NCBI GenBank assembly: GCA_016758905.1
Contig: JAEPQZ010000001.1
Span: forward strand, 1,364,055 to 1,428,054
DNA: 64,000 nucleotides
Source: Umbelopsis isabellina
Lineage: Eukaryota; Mucoromycota; Umbelopsidomycetes; Umbelopsidales; Umbelopsidaceae
Direction of reading: 5' to 3'
Shown: piece after piece, positions 14,311-29,231 of the stretch
How the letters are laid out: each line of letters begins with the position of its first letter
How positions within the stretch are numbered: the stretch's first letter is position 1
Translations under genes and position numbers: made by a program
The notes under the pieces: generated by a model
Told to the model about the DNA's origin: nothing
Seen by the model: the letters and a program-made list of their open reading frames with translations, nothing else
The model's database searches: none

Positions 14311-17300
14311 ATGGAGGGTTCAAATATCTCTTTGCAGTCGATCATATCATTGTTAAAAGAGATGGAAACGTTGCTGCAAGATTTGAAAGCTAACAGCCAT
14401 GATCCCATTGATGGAGAAAAACTTTACACAATTAGTAGGCTGCTGGTAAACTTCATTTTCTGGTTTTACCATATTCTAAAACATAACCGATGCCAGGCAT
14501 GCGCATATGGGCGCTCTCGATAGCTGCCAAAGTACACAGGCATAATGCAGCATTGAGAGACATTATGTATCTTATAGCTTGTTGTAAAGTATCTTCATAG
14601 TTTTCTTTTACTTTGATTCTGAGGCTTACCAGTATATAGTGCGAGATCTCAGTCATAATTTTATGACACTGGCAATATCAAAGTCAGGCTACATTGAGGA
14701 TTCAGGTGGACAACTGAGCACATTAATATGACAATTACCTATCATATTTCTAAACACCTACCTCAATAGTCATCATACAAAGCTTTGAAATGGCATGTAT
14801 GGCTGGTAAATCCTGGCTTGGTAAGGGATTGTGACAGATTGTCGATTTCAATAAGGCCAATTAGCGATGCATTGCGTCAGACATTGGTGAAGAGGAACGA
14901 GCACAAGTAGTTTTGCAGGATGCAAAAGAGGTAATACTTCACTTAATCGAAACTGCGTCTTGTTCTTGAAAACAAATATGAAAATATAGATGGAGTCCAT
15001 TTGGCCGATTGTTACAAGTGAAACGGCGCAATGTCAAGAACTGCAGCTTTGCCTATATACTCAACTTTGTTGTATGGTAATGCTTAATGGCATAACGAAC
15101 TAACTTTGAAAGTCAATTAAAACTTTGATTATTGTAGTATATCCAGATGAACCAGAGCGAATTGAGCAAATTGATGTTTCAAGTTGCTTGCCAGCGTAAG
15201 TTACTGAGTCTAAGCTTGTGTTGAACAGCTTCTGTCTACATGACTCAAATGTTCAACCTGAGATCTAGACATCACGACAAGTACATCAGCATTGAAAGTA
15301 AAACATGCTCAATCAATTACAAAATGCTCAACTTCAGTCACCGAGATTCAAATTACAATTTTCATAGATATGCTCTCTTGGTAGACTTTGCATGATGGCA
15401 TGCCAAAATAGCAAACAATTGCTAAATGCAAAAGAAGGCTCAGATTGGTTGCGTTTATGCTTCCAAGAACTTGAAGTACAACTACAAAGCAAGCACTTGT
15501 ATCTTCCATCATTAATAATAGTAAGGGACCTGAGAATGACTGAAAATTACGTTTATATTGATGATAAGACATATTTTAAATGAAGATTTGATTCAACACT
15601 ATGGTAATTTTGAATACAGTAAAAATCAATCTAAAGCCTCTCTAATCATATTCTGAACAAAAGGCAAGCTACTTCTCAAGTCAAATGTCAAAACAACAGC
15701 CCAAATGTCTGACGCTGAATTGGTTTTCAATTCTGCTACGAGAGTAAAATACTTTGCTTCCTATCACCGTCACAGAAACGGAATACTCATTCTTGCTCAG
15801 TTGACTAGTCCAAGTTTAACTACCAATTATATACGTATAAAAATAGCCTTAGTTTATTCTCTCATTAACATCCAAGGACTTACCAAAGGTTCATAATTAT
15901 TGTTACTGAATTTCAGATTTATTTCGAGCGCTGACTTCGTTAGTCTTTCATGAGACAATGAGCTTATGCAGATTAACTGACAGGACTATACAATGGTATG
16001 TAAGTTGTCTGACTCAATCAATTTTTTTGGACTTCGCTTATGGTTTTAGCTTTTTTGCGATATTACAAACTGTGGAATCTTCAATAAGGTATCAAATAAG
16101 GTGTCTTCTCATGTCCTAAGCAATATGCTAATTCAGAGCAGCTTCACCGAGTTATTGCAGGGAATAGATGCTTGCATCGCAAGAAACTGGACTGAAGTGG
16201 GGTCGAATCTGAGTAAATTTAATTTTGAGAAATTGTACTTAGAGAAGCTTCATATTTCTTCACAATCTGTTATTGCTGCCAACGAGCATGAATGCGAGTT
16301 GTCGAAAGCAACTGTTGAAGGTTTGATCAAGCGAGAGATGTTCTCTCATAACAGCTAGTGCATAAAAGCTAATGCTGATGTTTTTAGGCATACAAACCAA
16401 TTCCGAAAATTTAGAAACCGAAACTATAAGATGCTGCGAGATGGTATATAAAATCTTAAATGTTCACTTGCATATTCCTTTTTAACCTATACGCATCGAA
16501 AGATACTTTGGAATTACGGAGACGAAAGCTTACAGGTATCTGTGCATATAAAATGTAAAAAGTAGGCGTTTTTTAAGTTCTCTCTAGAAATTGCACTATT
16601 GCGCAGCCGTACATTTCTTTGAATGTGCAAGCCTGTTCTCTGAAAACGACGAGTCGAATCCCAATTTCAATGGATTGCAGAGGTAGTTTCAGATATTGTT
16701 TTTGAAGATCGGAAAGCAGGATAATAAGAGAACTCTAGAAAACGTGCATTCGGCTACTATTGTAACAAACAAATGGAGCTAGCTGAAAAGTTCATAGAGA
16801 AAGTCTTGTTGAACTGCCAAAGGAAAGAACTAGCTGATGTCTTGTTAATGATTGACATCCAATTGCAGCAAAACAACCACGAGCAAGGTAGCAGCAATCT
16901 TGGTTAATGTAATTGCATTCTATGACTAATATTATAAACATCTCTGACATTGTATTCAGCTGCTCGTTATGTGAAAGTACTACCGGATTGTGTTGGATTT
17001 ACACCAAAAATGTTGATGGCGTTAAGTAAAGATGCCTGTTTGGTATGAAAACTCTACTTTTTCCGGGCGTTGTCAACAAGTGGCATATGTTCTAGCCTGC
17101 TAACAGTAGTATAGAGCGATACCATACGAGATATTATAATGATGGACTACATGGATAAGTTCTCGGTTTTCCCGAGCGACAAACAACAGTTCTTTGAGCA
17201 TATCGAACCACTAAGGTTCCTTTCGTTTTACATTATATGTGTGTGTTCTAAACTCAAATTGTAAATTAGTATGGCAAAAGAGTCCTTATTGTACTGAGTA

Positions 17301-18897
17301 GCGACAGACTGCATGACCATTACGCCAGGTATTTTCTACTTTTATCACAAATTTCGTTCAAAAACTAAATGTATATCTTAGTTCAGACGCTGAGAATGCT
17401 TCCGTAGCATTTACCCTAGGTAATTACCGAGTATATCTCCTCCATATGTTCTATGTTAAATATATCCAATTTAGCTTTAGAACTTTTTCAGAGAAACGAA
17501 CGTATAAAAATAGCTATCAGCGAAGATGAGGTGAACAAAGAAATGGGGTGGTTCTCTGCGTCAGGTAAGCTATCACCTGTTATATTCATGGTGATTTACT
17601 CTCACATATGCTTTTGCATATAAGCTTGGAATCTGGGTGTACGTTGCTTCAAGTATCGGGAGAGAAGATGCTCCGCAAAATACTTTTTTTATGCTCGTAA
17701 GGCAAGGGAATTAGGCTATACCTAATTTTAGCAACGAGATTAATCAATTGCTTACACTGCTCACCGTTTAGATTATATCGTTGATGCAATTTTTAGAATC
17801 CAATTTCAAACTTAAAAATGCATCTCTTCTTTTGAATCTTGCTGCTAGTGACCTACTACCCATAATTATGTATGCCTTTCTCAGGAATGTTTTGAATTAA
17901 TTCTTTATTGTAATAATGAGCGCAGAAGGCGACAACAGATACTTATCGCTCTGCAGATAGCAATCACTTTGAAAGGATCATAGGAAAGTTGGGAAGTGAC
18001 GATCTTCAAATGGAAGTTCTTCTTAAACTTTCCGAATTCGAGAGACTTTGGGCCGCCAATCAATACGCGCAGGCTTTGGAAACAATTAAGGTCAGCCTCC
18101 TAGCCTGCTGGCTATAGATCTATGCATTTGACTGAAGTTTTCATTCAGTGTCCTAGGACAAATATTCTGGAACACCCACTATCCTGTCAACACTTAAAAG
18201 GTGTGTTTCGATGGTTCAGCATCATTCTATAGTCGTTTGACAATTTCTAATTCGATAGATATAATATCCTCTGCGGATTGCTGTCATGAAGGTACCTTTG
18301 TTTGATCCTGAAGGTAGAATTTATATAAAATTTTAATCCGTCACTTCTAATGCAGCAACTATCAGCTTTATGAAAGTATGTCATAACAACTAATGAATAG
18401 AGACTCTTTAATTGACTTAAATCTCTTGAAAAATGTGTTACAGCACCTTCAAAGCAAGCAATCGTTTTCAGAGTATTTCAAATGGACATGCGCGTTGATA
18501 GAATAGCAAATTGGCTTTGACACTGCTGCAGCATTCGAATTATATTCAATCATCAAAGATAACTCTGATCAAGTCAAGGTCAAGTAGCGCTGCTACTGTT
18601 ACTCGCCATTACTGTTCGTAACATGCTGATAATCTTTCTAGCGCATACTCTTAGACAGCCAGAGATACCATTTAGTAGCTACAGCATGGAGCACAGGAAT
18701 CGAATTGAAGTTGTAAGTTAAGCAACAGATATTTCATAAGCAACAGAAAGTCCTGAAATGTCTTAATAAGAGAGAGTAATAGTCAGGATGCGACATCATG
18801 GTGTCAATTGGCTATGGATCTTGTACAGCTTCTAGACCATCGTGACGGAATTGGATCATATCTTCAAGACTACTTCACTATCATTGTTGCGCAATAA
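14311..18897 (+). CDS. SPO22/ZIP4-like meiotic TPR protein, highly intron-split
   Basis: Plus-strand coding is broken into many short exons with introns of about 45-80 bases. Joinable pieces include YTISMRIWALSIAAK, MACMAGKSWL followed by DIGEEERAQVVLQ, then DWLRLCFQELEVQLQ, ELAEKFIEKVLLN, AWNLGVRCFKYRERR and a final exon ending VQLLDHRDGIGSYLQDYFT then TAA at 18895-18897. The alternating helix pattern and the AWN-x-GV and WLRLCF blocks recall the SPO22 domain (Spo22/Zip4/TEX11), a tetratricopeptide scaffold that promotes crossovers with the ZMM proteins on meiotic chromosomes. The first splice seems to use an early GTAGGC donor, which keeps the frame open. Many exon limits are uncertain, and a few stretches (17.1-17.3 kb, 18.2-18.5 kb) I could not resolve. 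A partly decayed gene cannot be excluded. Confidence 0.5.
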
Positions 18898-19103
18898 ACC
18901 CCTGTTGTCAAATGAATATTATAGTACTTGGTTCCTTAACATACCTTCCTCCAATGAGATACCCATAAATGTGAAACTGAAGATGTCATATGTCACGACT
19001 AGAAATTATTTGGCGTCCATTTGCATGAATCGGCGTTTTGCTTATAAAAGGACAGCTTGCCTAAAGATATTCATATAATTATTTCTTGACCTTCTAGTTC
19101 AAA

Positions 19104-19317
19104 ATGATCTTAAGCAGATTACCCCGTCCCGGACATATTCCTGTCGAAGTTAAGCCCTTGCTACTGATAGTTGGAGCCGGTGTAACAGGTTAGTGGTTCG
19201 TGTACCAATGTCACAATCTGAGTTATGGCTACTTACAATCACTGGTGATAAGGTGCTTTCGTCGCTTCAGTGCGCAAACTGACTAGCGACCCCTCTCTGC
19301 GCACCAAAGGGAAATAA
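19104..19317 (+). CDS. NDUFA4/B12D-like mitochondrial microprotein, 49 aa
   Basis: Two exons (19104-19188, 19253-19317) joined by a 64-base GT-AG intron give 49 residues and a clean stop. The product has a short basic N terminus (MILSRLPRPGHIP), a single hydrophobic segment (PLLLIVGAGVTGAFVA) and a basic tail (VRKLTSDPSLRTKGK). The PL-x(4)-GAG-x-TGA core followed by R-x-L-x(2)-DP matches the layout of the NDUFA4/MLRQ/B12D family, small single-span proteins of the mitochondrial inner membrane linked to complex IV or I. Members are usually 60-90 aa, so this one is short. It lies about 200 bases after the SPO22-like gene on the same strand. Confidence 0.68.
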
Positions 19318-20000
19318 ACCAACACCAGATAGCTGTGAAAGGGTATTAACAATCTGACAGATAAATGCCAACTGCAATTTTTTCACAGTGCTATATTGCG
19401 CAAATTGTAAACGCGGATAAACAGATATCTGCTTATTTGTGAATAAATTGTGAAGAGAGTCTTCTAGACTGAACAATAGTGTATGCTATCTATGCATCTT
19501 GTTTGTCTCTTCGAGTTGCGATGAACTCTGCAGGAGATGGGCATTTCCATTCCTCGATAATTTCTTTCAATGCAGCGATGCAATATATTTGTTTGCGCTG
19601 AGCGGCAATAGAGAGACTTAACATTTAACTATTAAATGAAACCGTAAAGGTTCATATATATGTGGACTCTCAGGGGGCCATCTAGCGGTAACCCCTTCTT
19701 CTTCTATCATGGGACGAGACTAGTCTCATCTATGCCATTTTGCTAGGAGGAAAGTGCAACTTTTCTTGAGATATCTGAATTATGAGTAGCTAAACTTCAT
19801 TATCTTCTGTTATGATGAATTACAATTGATGGGAAGGAACTATCGCAACAGAGTATGCAAAGCTGTGAAGCCGTTGACGAGGTCGATATCTGAAAAGTCA
19901 GGTGATCATGCATTTGGCATCAGCATCAGCGGTAATTCTCTGGTGACCTGACAATGTCGGAGTCCGGTGCCTCTTTTTGATACATATAGATCTACATGTG
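19318..20000. other. Intergenic upstream of kinase gene, no gene seen
   Basis: 683 bases with no convincing frame on either strand; presumably the promoter and leader of the MAK/Ime2-like kinase gene. Confidence 0.45.
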
Positions 20001-23033
<3,033 letters not shown>

Positions 23034-24444
23034 TCTTGACATTGATCTTGACATTGAAAAAACTTTGGAACTGCTTCGATAGAAGGAAGAGAATGATGCC
23101 CACTGCATCATTTGAAAGTAACGCATAATTGCATGCTGCATGCGCATGCGCATGCGAATGAATGCTGAGCTAGCGGCAGCTTGTAAATAACTACATATAC
23201 CCTCTCATTGTGAATGCTATGTTTGTTTGGGAGACTAGATAGACTGATCACATCGGAAGGAGAATTGTGATAATAAAGAGCGATGTTTGACCTCAACCAT
23301 AGAGATTCTCTAGTCAGCCAAGTAATTCAAGTGTGCAATTTGTCGTTCAGTAAAATATCATTACAAGTGCATCAAGCCTATGCGAGTGTCGTTAATGTTA
23401 TGTTGGACAGAGACCTGTATGGCGATCTAAGCTAGGTGGTTTTTGCAATTCTCAGATGTGGACTAAAATTGGAAGAGCGAACCGATGATTTCAATTGCGG
23501 GCGTCACGATGATCCACGCAGCGTGGCTAGTCAACATTGAGGCTCGATTATGTTGCCATTTGCGGAGAGCCACATGGTCTACTAAATTCAATAGCTCTGT
23601 TTGCAACAAATAGATAATACAATATGAAAGACATATAGTAGCTAAGAATTAATTTTTTAGCAATGATTAAAAAGACGAAAGCGGTAGATCATTTCTTCTG
23701 ATCTGTATTACTACCGTGGTTACAATAGACATATTCCAAGTTGCCCTTTTCTGCCAAGCCATAAGAAGCTGGTAAGAAAAAATAATGGCGATTCATGTAG
23801 GGCATGTGCTGCATAATGATAGGCCACATGTTATGATCTGGATGAAATTTAAATGCTCTCGGTTGAAAAAGGGGAAACCATCTTAGACAGAAAGGGGAAA
23901 AATGGCTGACAGGGCAACGGCATAGTGGAAATCATGGATTCTAGGTTCTAGTTGCAACAAGCCTCTTTCCTAAAGGGAGAGATAATGGCCGAACAGCCAT
24001 GGAACCGTGGCCACTTGAATAGCCATATGACATCTGCCAAAAAAATGTTGCGGAATGTACTCCTGTGCCGCTCGCTTCCAAATCCCCTGTCGCTTTGTCT
24101 TTGTCAAGCGTTTCAAATGTGAAGACACATCGCATGACTCTCATGCAGCTGGCTGTACAAATTGCTTTATTTAATGAATGCTTTCTGTACGCTCTTCAAT
24201 ATTCATTCCCTGCTTTTTTAGCTTTTTACATATTAGTTAGAGCTACTTTAAAGGATAAACGAAAAAAAAAACCGCCGGCTGTTATATTATCAATTCTATT
24301 TTTCTCGCCGATAGAATTTTCATTCATTCCCTTTTCTATCTATCTGTAAAACTGGTTGCGTAGCTGAATTAGTTGCTCATACCACTGTTGCTTCCTCATT
24401 CCAATTTTCACTCATTCATTCATCACTTCATTGTACAAACTTCT
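23034..24444. other. Intergenic region, no gene seen
   Basis: 1.4 kb between the kinase stop and the coiled-coil gene. It includes a GCATGC-type repeat near 23131 and T-rich sequence near 24200-24440 that is probably the next promoter. Short frames are not convincing and I found no tRNA-like A and B boxes. Confidence 0.45.
23131..23156. repeat. Self-complementary GCATGC repeat
   Basis: GCATGC and TGCGCA units overlap to form a near-perfect palindrome of alternating purine and pyrimidine within the 3' region of the kinase gene. Confidence 0.7.
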
Positions 24445-24963
24445 ATGTCTATCCGACGCCAGAGACAAACTTCCGTCTTAGCAGAAAAGCTTGCGTTTCT
24501 GAAAACCGAAATGGAAAAGCACGAAAAAGACCTAGCCTTTCAGCAAAATCAGATGGAATCGGCAAGTAAAAGAGCTACAGACCAACGAAAGCGGCTGACT
24601 GAATATCAGAATGCACTACAAAAGTTCGATAAAGAATGTCATCAAAAATCAGAATCTGGAATATGGATAACAGGGTCTGAACATGAGCATCTTTACGATC
24701 ACCGCATGAAGATAGAGAGGAACATCGAAGCTGCCAGTGCAGCTCTCGAGATTGCTACAGAGACATTTCAAACAGAGAAAGAAAACCGGATTGCAAATAT
24801 GCGACGTATAGCGCAACTTAAAGCATCTATGACGACTCTGCAACAAGACATAGACCGCTTATCTGCAGGCTTGCGGAAGAATTTATTAGCACAATGTATA
24901 GATGAGCTACGAAAAGGTCGCAAAAGAAACGTAGAGCCTATTCAAAACAGATTGTATTTGTAA
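24445..24963 (+). CDS. Coiled-coil protein, 172 aa, unknown function
   Basis: Single-exon frame. The start is the first true ATG in this frame (MSIRRQRQTSVLAEKL). Nearly the whole protein is charged and helical, with heptad-like Leu, Ile, Met and Ala spacing in residues ~10-75 and ~95-160, broken by a short loop with Gly and Trp (ESGIWITGSEHEHLYDH). The C terminus is basic (ELRKGRKRNVEP). It has no signal peptide or zinc ligands. It may be a structural or kinetochore/cytoskeletal adaptor, but nothing identifies it. It precedes NCS6 by about 280 bases on the same strand. Confidence 0.65.
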   Translation: MSIRRQRQTSVLAEKLAFLKTEMEKHEKDLAFQQNQMESASKRATDQRKRLTEYQNALQKFDKECHQKSESGIWITGSEHEHLYDHRMKIERNIEAASAALEIATETFQTEKENRIANMRRIAQLKASMTTLQQDIDRLSAGLRKNLLAQCIDELRKGRKRNVEPIQNRLYL

Positions 24964-25241
24964 ATCTTGTATCAACAGCCATGACATCAATTGATGATGG
25001 CGATTCCTTGTAAAAAGTCCTTTTATTTAACCAAGTTACCCCACATTCTGTACCATCTTTATTAGAATAAAAGATATGCATGCTCATACATACTAATCAC
25101 CATTTTTGTGCCTTGTCTTTAACTTGCCAATGCGGATTGGACTCAGTTTCAGATTACCATATACGGTAATTTTTTTTCTTTTCTTTCTTCGGTGCTTGCT
25201 ATTTGCTGAATTCTTGCTTTGTGAATTAAACACTCTCAACA

Positions 25242-26576
25242 ATGGTTAAATACTGCGCTATTTGCGAAAAAGACAAGGCTGTTCTGAGACGGCCCAAGAC
25301 AGGGCAACAGATCTGCAAGTCCTGCTTCTACTTTGTTTTTGAAACTGAGATTCACCACACAATCGTTGATAACAAGTTGTTTAAACGAGGCGATCGCATC
25401 GCAATTGGAGCAAGTGGTGGCAAAGGTTTGCAGGATTTCAATTCAAGTCTTATTAAGATTCACTACATATGACTGAGAAAAACTTTCTCTTCCAGATTCT
25501 ACGGTACTTGCCCATGTCCTCAAAACCCTTAACGAGCGATACGATTACGGCTTAGAATTATACTTGTTATCAGTTGACGAAGGTATTACAGGATACAGAG
25601 ACGATTCACTAGAGACGGTAAAACGTAATCAACAACAGTACGAATTACCGTTGAAAATTGTCTCCTACTCTGATCTGTATGGATGGACTATGGACGAAAT
25701 TGTCAAGGAGGTTGGCCTGAAGAACAATTGTACCTTTTGTGGCGTATTTCGACGACAAGCTTTGGACCGCGGATGCGTCATGCTTGGAATAGATCATGTA
25801 GTTACCGGACATAATGCAGATGACATCGCAGAAACAGTGCTTATGAATAGTAAGTTTATCTAGCTGTTTATGACAGTAAACATCCTCCCATCTCTAACCT
25901 ATTATCATAGTACTTCGAGGCGATATCGCTAGGTTGGGTCGTTGCACAGAGATTGTGACAAAGGGCGACACTATGGTTCGAAGATCTAAGCCTTTCAAAT
26001 ACACATATGAGAAAGAGATCGTGATGTACGCCTATTTCAAAAAATTGGATTATTTCTCAACAGAATGTATATATTCTCCAAATGCATATCGTGGATATGC
26101 ACGAACCTTTTTGAAAGATTTGGAGGCAATCCGACCAAGTGCCATCATTGGTAGGTGAACTGTTTCATGGCCGACCTTCTGAATATTACTAACTATTACA
26201 TAACAGATATCATCCATTCCGGCGAAGCCTTTGAGATTAAATCTGGCGTGAAGATGCCAACTCAACAAACTTGTACACGATGTGGATACATATCTTCCAA
26301 TGAGCTCTGTAAAGCATGTGTGCTGTTGGAAGGCTTGAACCGCGGTTTGCCACGCCTTGGCATTACCAGAGAGCAGAGGACGGTAAGTTTGAGACTTCAC
26401 TGAAAACATATCTTACAAAATTCATATCTAAATATTTGTGCTTGCAGCGAAATGATGAAGCAAAGGAGACCAAAAAAGGCGTCACCAAAATCCAGCATTT
26501 CTCGGAAATTCAACGAGCAGAAGCGACTGCACCATCAGCTGCAAGGGCTCTTAAGAAAGTTGACCTCTCATATTAG
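25242..26576 (+). CDS. NCS6: Cytoplasmic tRNA 2-thiolation protein 1 (Ncs6/Ctu1)
   Basis: Five exons (25242-25425, 25496-25849, 25911-26150, 26207-26382, 26448-26576) give 360 aa, the normal length. Ncs6 with Ncs2 adenylates and thiolates U34 of tRNAs for Lys, Glu and Gln, taking sulfur from Urm1. N-terminal zinc knuckle [13 protein letters not shown] then CKSCF; PP-loop ATPase motif SGGKDS at about residue 60, split by the first intron; CTFCG plus [15 protein letters not shown]-terminal zinc ligands [16 protein letters not shown] followed by the conserved [11 protein letters not shown]. All catalytic Cys are present. An AATAAA lies 30 bases after the stop. Confidence 0.96.
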
Positions 26577-26605
26577 ATACCGCCAAATTAGATATTGTAA
26601 TGGCA

Positions 26606-26611
26606 AATAAA
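26606..26611 (+). terminator. Putative poly(A) signal of NCS6
   Basis: AATAAA 30 bases after the NCS6 stop codon, in the 227-base gap between convergent NCS6 and SFM1. Confidence 0.4.
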
Positions 26612-26803
26612 CTCGTTTGAATATAGGTAAACATTTATAGCATTGTTTCCTGTGATCAAACATTTGATAGAAAACATAGGAAAAAGTGTTTTTTAAATTG
26701 AATCTTTTATATATGATTTACAACGTAGTGTGTACACCCAATGGCGGAACTAATTACAGTAAGAGACTATATCTCTACAAGGCAACTCACGGAGTTATAT
26801 GAT

Positions 26804-27575
26804 CTAAAAGTCATCAAGACTCATGTCGTTGTCCTTCTTGATAAGCTCCAACATGCCTGGGGGCATAAGGGGCTTCTTGATAGTTTTCGTCTGACCATCG
26901 ACAGTGATCTCCTTGTTCTCAGCAATGTATCGGAAAGGCATAGTAACTGATTCGCGTTTCGAGAAGAAAATCTCAGGATGATCAACATATGGAACTTCAT
27001 CCAAAGGCACTAATTACCAACAAAGTATTAGATACAAAGCAAATGATGCTAACTCAATACAGATTGCCGCAATACCTTTATCCAACACTACGCGTTTGGT
27101 AACGTTAACTGCAGTATCAGTGGTCATTTGTACAGGTCCAAGTCGTCTACCCTCAAAACCGAGCTTTCTCAATTCCTTTGTGCGATCTGTCAAAAGAAGC
27201 AGAATAAGTATTAGCTTACTTATGTATTCATATAGAGTTATTCAGCATATATTTAAGCATACCTTGTGGTGGATCATCACCCAGGATTCCTCCAAACAAG
27301 AAGTACTTGAATTTGTCACCATCCTCAGGAGAAAGCTCTTGCTTGCCGGCAGGATCTAGGAGACAAACATCCTCCAACTTAATACCGGGAATATGCAACA
27401 CGTCTTCTGAGTGGCAGTGAGCGGCCTTCAACTCTTCTGGCATATTACGTCTACATTCGTCTGACAGACCAGAAAAATACAAGTTATCTGCACCAACAAC
27501 AGTAAGCATATGCTTGTACTCGAGTGTACACCACTCATGCATGCCGTCCTCAAGATGCTCAATAATAAATGCCAT
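26804..27575 (-). CDS. SFM1: SPOUT-family protein arginine methyltransferase Sfm1
   Basis: Three exons (27263-27575, 27076-27186, 26804-27009) give 209 aa, close to the 213 aa of yeast Sfm1 (YOR021C). Sfm1 is a SPOUT-fold enzyme that methylates Arg146 of ribosomal protein Rps3. Family blocks are present: FIIEHLEDGMHEW at the N terminus, EYKHMLTVVG, VCLLDPAGKQELSPEDG, the cofactor-knot loop FKYFLFGGILGDDPPQ, RLGPVQMTTDTAVNVTKRV, and VPYVDHPEIFF. It is convergent with NCS6, also a translation-fidelity gene; the pairing may be chance. The start is the internal ATG at 27575, as the frame upstream lacks family similarity. Confidence 0.93.
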
Positions 27576-27828
27576 GGTTGTAATGGATATGTCAACGATA
27601 CTTTTTTGACAAGGAACTATTTTCCCAAAAAAAATTATACTTGAACAGGACTGCTTTTTGGCCAATGTAGATCATGGCAGTTTGGGTTACTCTTGGACAA
27701 GTGTGATTTTTATGTATTGTTACTACGGGAGGTGATAGTAAGGTAATTTACAGTTTAAGTGAGTAATTATTGTACAGTTTAGATGAGGTTCTTTCAAAGA
27801 TTACAATAGATAGGACTTCAATGCGGAT

Positions 27829-28911
27829 TTACCACCCGAAGCCTTGTGTTTGCTGTTGCTGCTGTTCTTGAGTTTCTATGATCATACATTATTATTAGTA
27901 TTCGGACTGTACCCCGTAAAATTCATTTTAATTCAACTCACCTTTGAAAGCGGCCAGCCCAATCAATATACCGCAAACAAGGAAGATTAAGCTAATAAAA
28001 AACCATATGACACCCCATGCCCTACTAGACATGCAGCCACCACCGCAAACCTTAGCAAATTTGGATGCATCCGACTCGTATGCCTTCCTAAATACTAGAT
28101 CGTCCAGAATGTCCCACAGACAATAGAGGCTAGACATAACTCTGTAGGAGAACGTTAGTTATGCTATAAAAAGTACTCAAAATTTAAGGGTACCCTAATA
28201 TCTGACGTTTAAATTAGACTCACCCGATGAACAAGACAAAATATTTCAAGCCAGCCCCGTGTGCCAACCACCAAAGGAAGATGATCAAACCAATAAATAT
28301 GATACCTATGGCGCGAGTAAGCCAGTTCTTAGCCCACCATAAGGTAAATAGTAAGCAAACGCCGAGGAAAATACTGGCTATTTTCGATGCCAAGATGTTA
28401 AAGCCACACATAACAAGAATAGCTCCGATTAAGGAGGACCCAAGGTACCCGGCAGGTAGGGTCAGAGCTTGAATACCACCTCTCTAATTGTAAGATGCGA
28501 TCAGAAGCTCGAATCAACCATACATCGTCTAACAAGACCTTTTCATACCATACGAGTAACGCCACCTTCATCTGGGTCGATTTCTATAGAGTCGATCTTG
28601 GCACAAGTACAACAGCCAACAATAGCATGTGAGAATTCGTGTAAACCGACCGTCAAAAGCTACAAGTAACCATTTAGTAATCTGACTATTATTCGTAACT
28701 GTCACGTAACAATTCGCACCTTGAATGGAGATAATATGATCTTCGCTATTGGCATATTCCAGAGAATCAGGATAGCGGCGATATAGACACCAATGATGAT
28801 GAGAATGATCTTCTGGTCTTGTGTAGGTGTTAGACCAACAGCTGCTTGATCTGCGACATTCTGTCGAGCTACAAGATAATGCTTGTAATATGAATCCGTT
28901 ACAGGAGGCAT
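27829..28911 (-). CDS. M50B-like membrane peptidase-family protein
   Basis: Five exons on the minus strand. The N terminus is short and cytosolic-like, then a transmembrane segment (IILIIIGVYIAAILILW) precedes the zinc-binding motif LHEFSHAIVGCC (HExxH). Several more hydrophobic segments follow (SLIGAILVMCG, IASIFLGVCLLFTLWW, AIGIIFIGLIIFLWW, and AWGVIWFFISLIFLVCG), and a Gln-rich tail ends QTQGFGW. This is the architecture of the fungal peptidase M50B-like family, distant relatives of site-2 proteases that cleave within membranes. The family's substrates are unknown. The second M50 metal-ligand motif (N-P-D-G type) is not obvious, so activity is uncertain. Confidence 0.85.
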
Positions 28912-29183
28912 AAAGGGAAGGCAAGAATGAAAAGTGAGGTAAAGGAGTGAAATTGGTTATTTGTAGAAAAATTGGATTAAAGGACAGGAACCACCACACC
29001 AAAATAGAAACTCGGCCAAAACAAACTGCACTAGCCACAATAATGATGATGTGGCTGGGGTCCCCTAGTAAGAATACTCATTGAAAGAAATAGAGCTAAA
29101 TTTTCATTTCCTCAGAGGTAATACGATTACTTTATTCGTGTTTTTTCAATTGTTACAGAATTGTTACAGGTTACAAATAACTT

Positions 29184-29231
29184 ATCAATCGACAAAATGT
29201 ACAGTAACCGATCAATCGACCGAATGTACAG
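29184..29231. repeat. 27-base tandem duplication across a stop codon
   Basis: A 21-base unit at 29184-29204 recurs at 29211-29231 with two mismatches and a 27-base period. The downstream copy (in plus coordinates) holds the last codons and stop of the ANK-FYVE-RING gene; the other lies in its 3' untranslated region. Confidence 0.8.

Noticed and set aside
16621-16670. tRNA B-box-like GAGTCGAATCCC
   Set aside because: No matching A box at the right distance and it lies inside the SPO22-like gene; no cloverleaf found.
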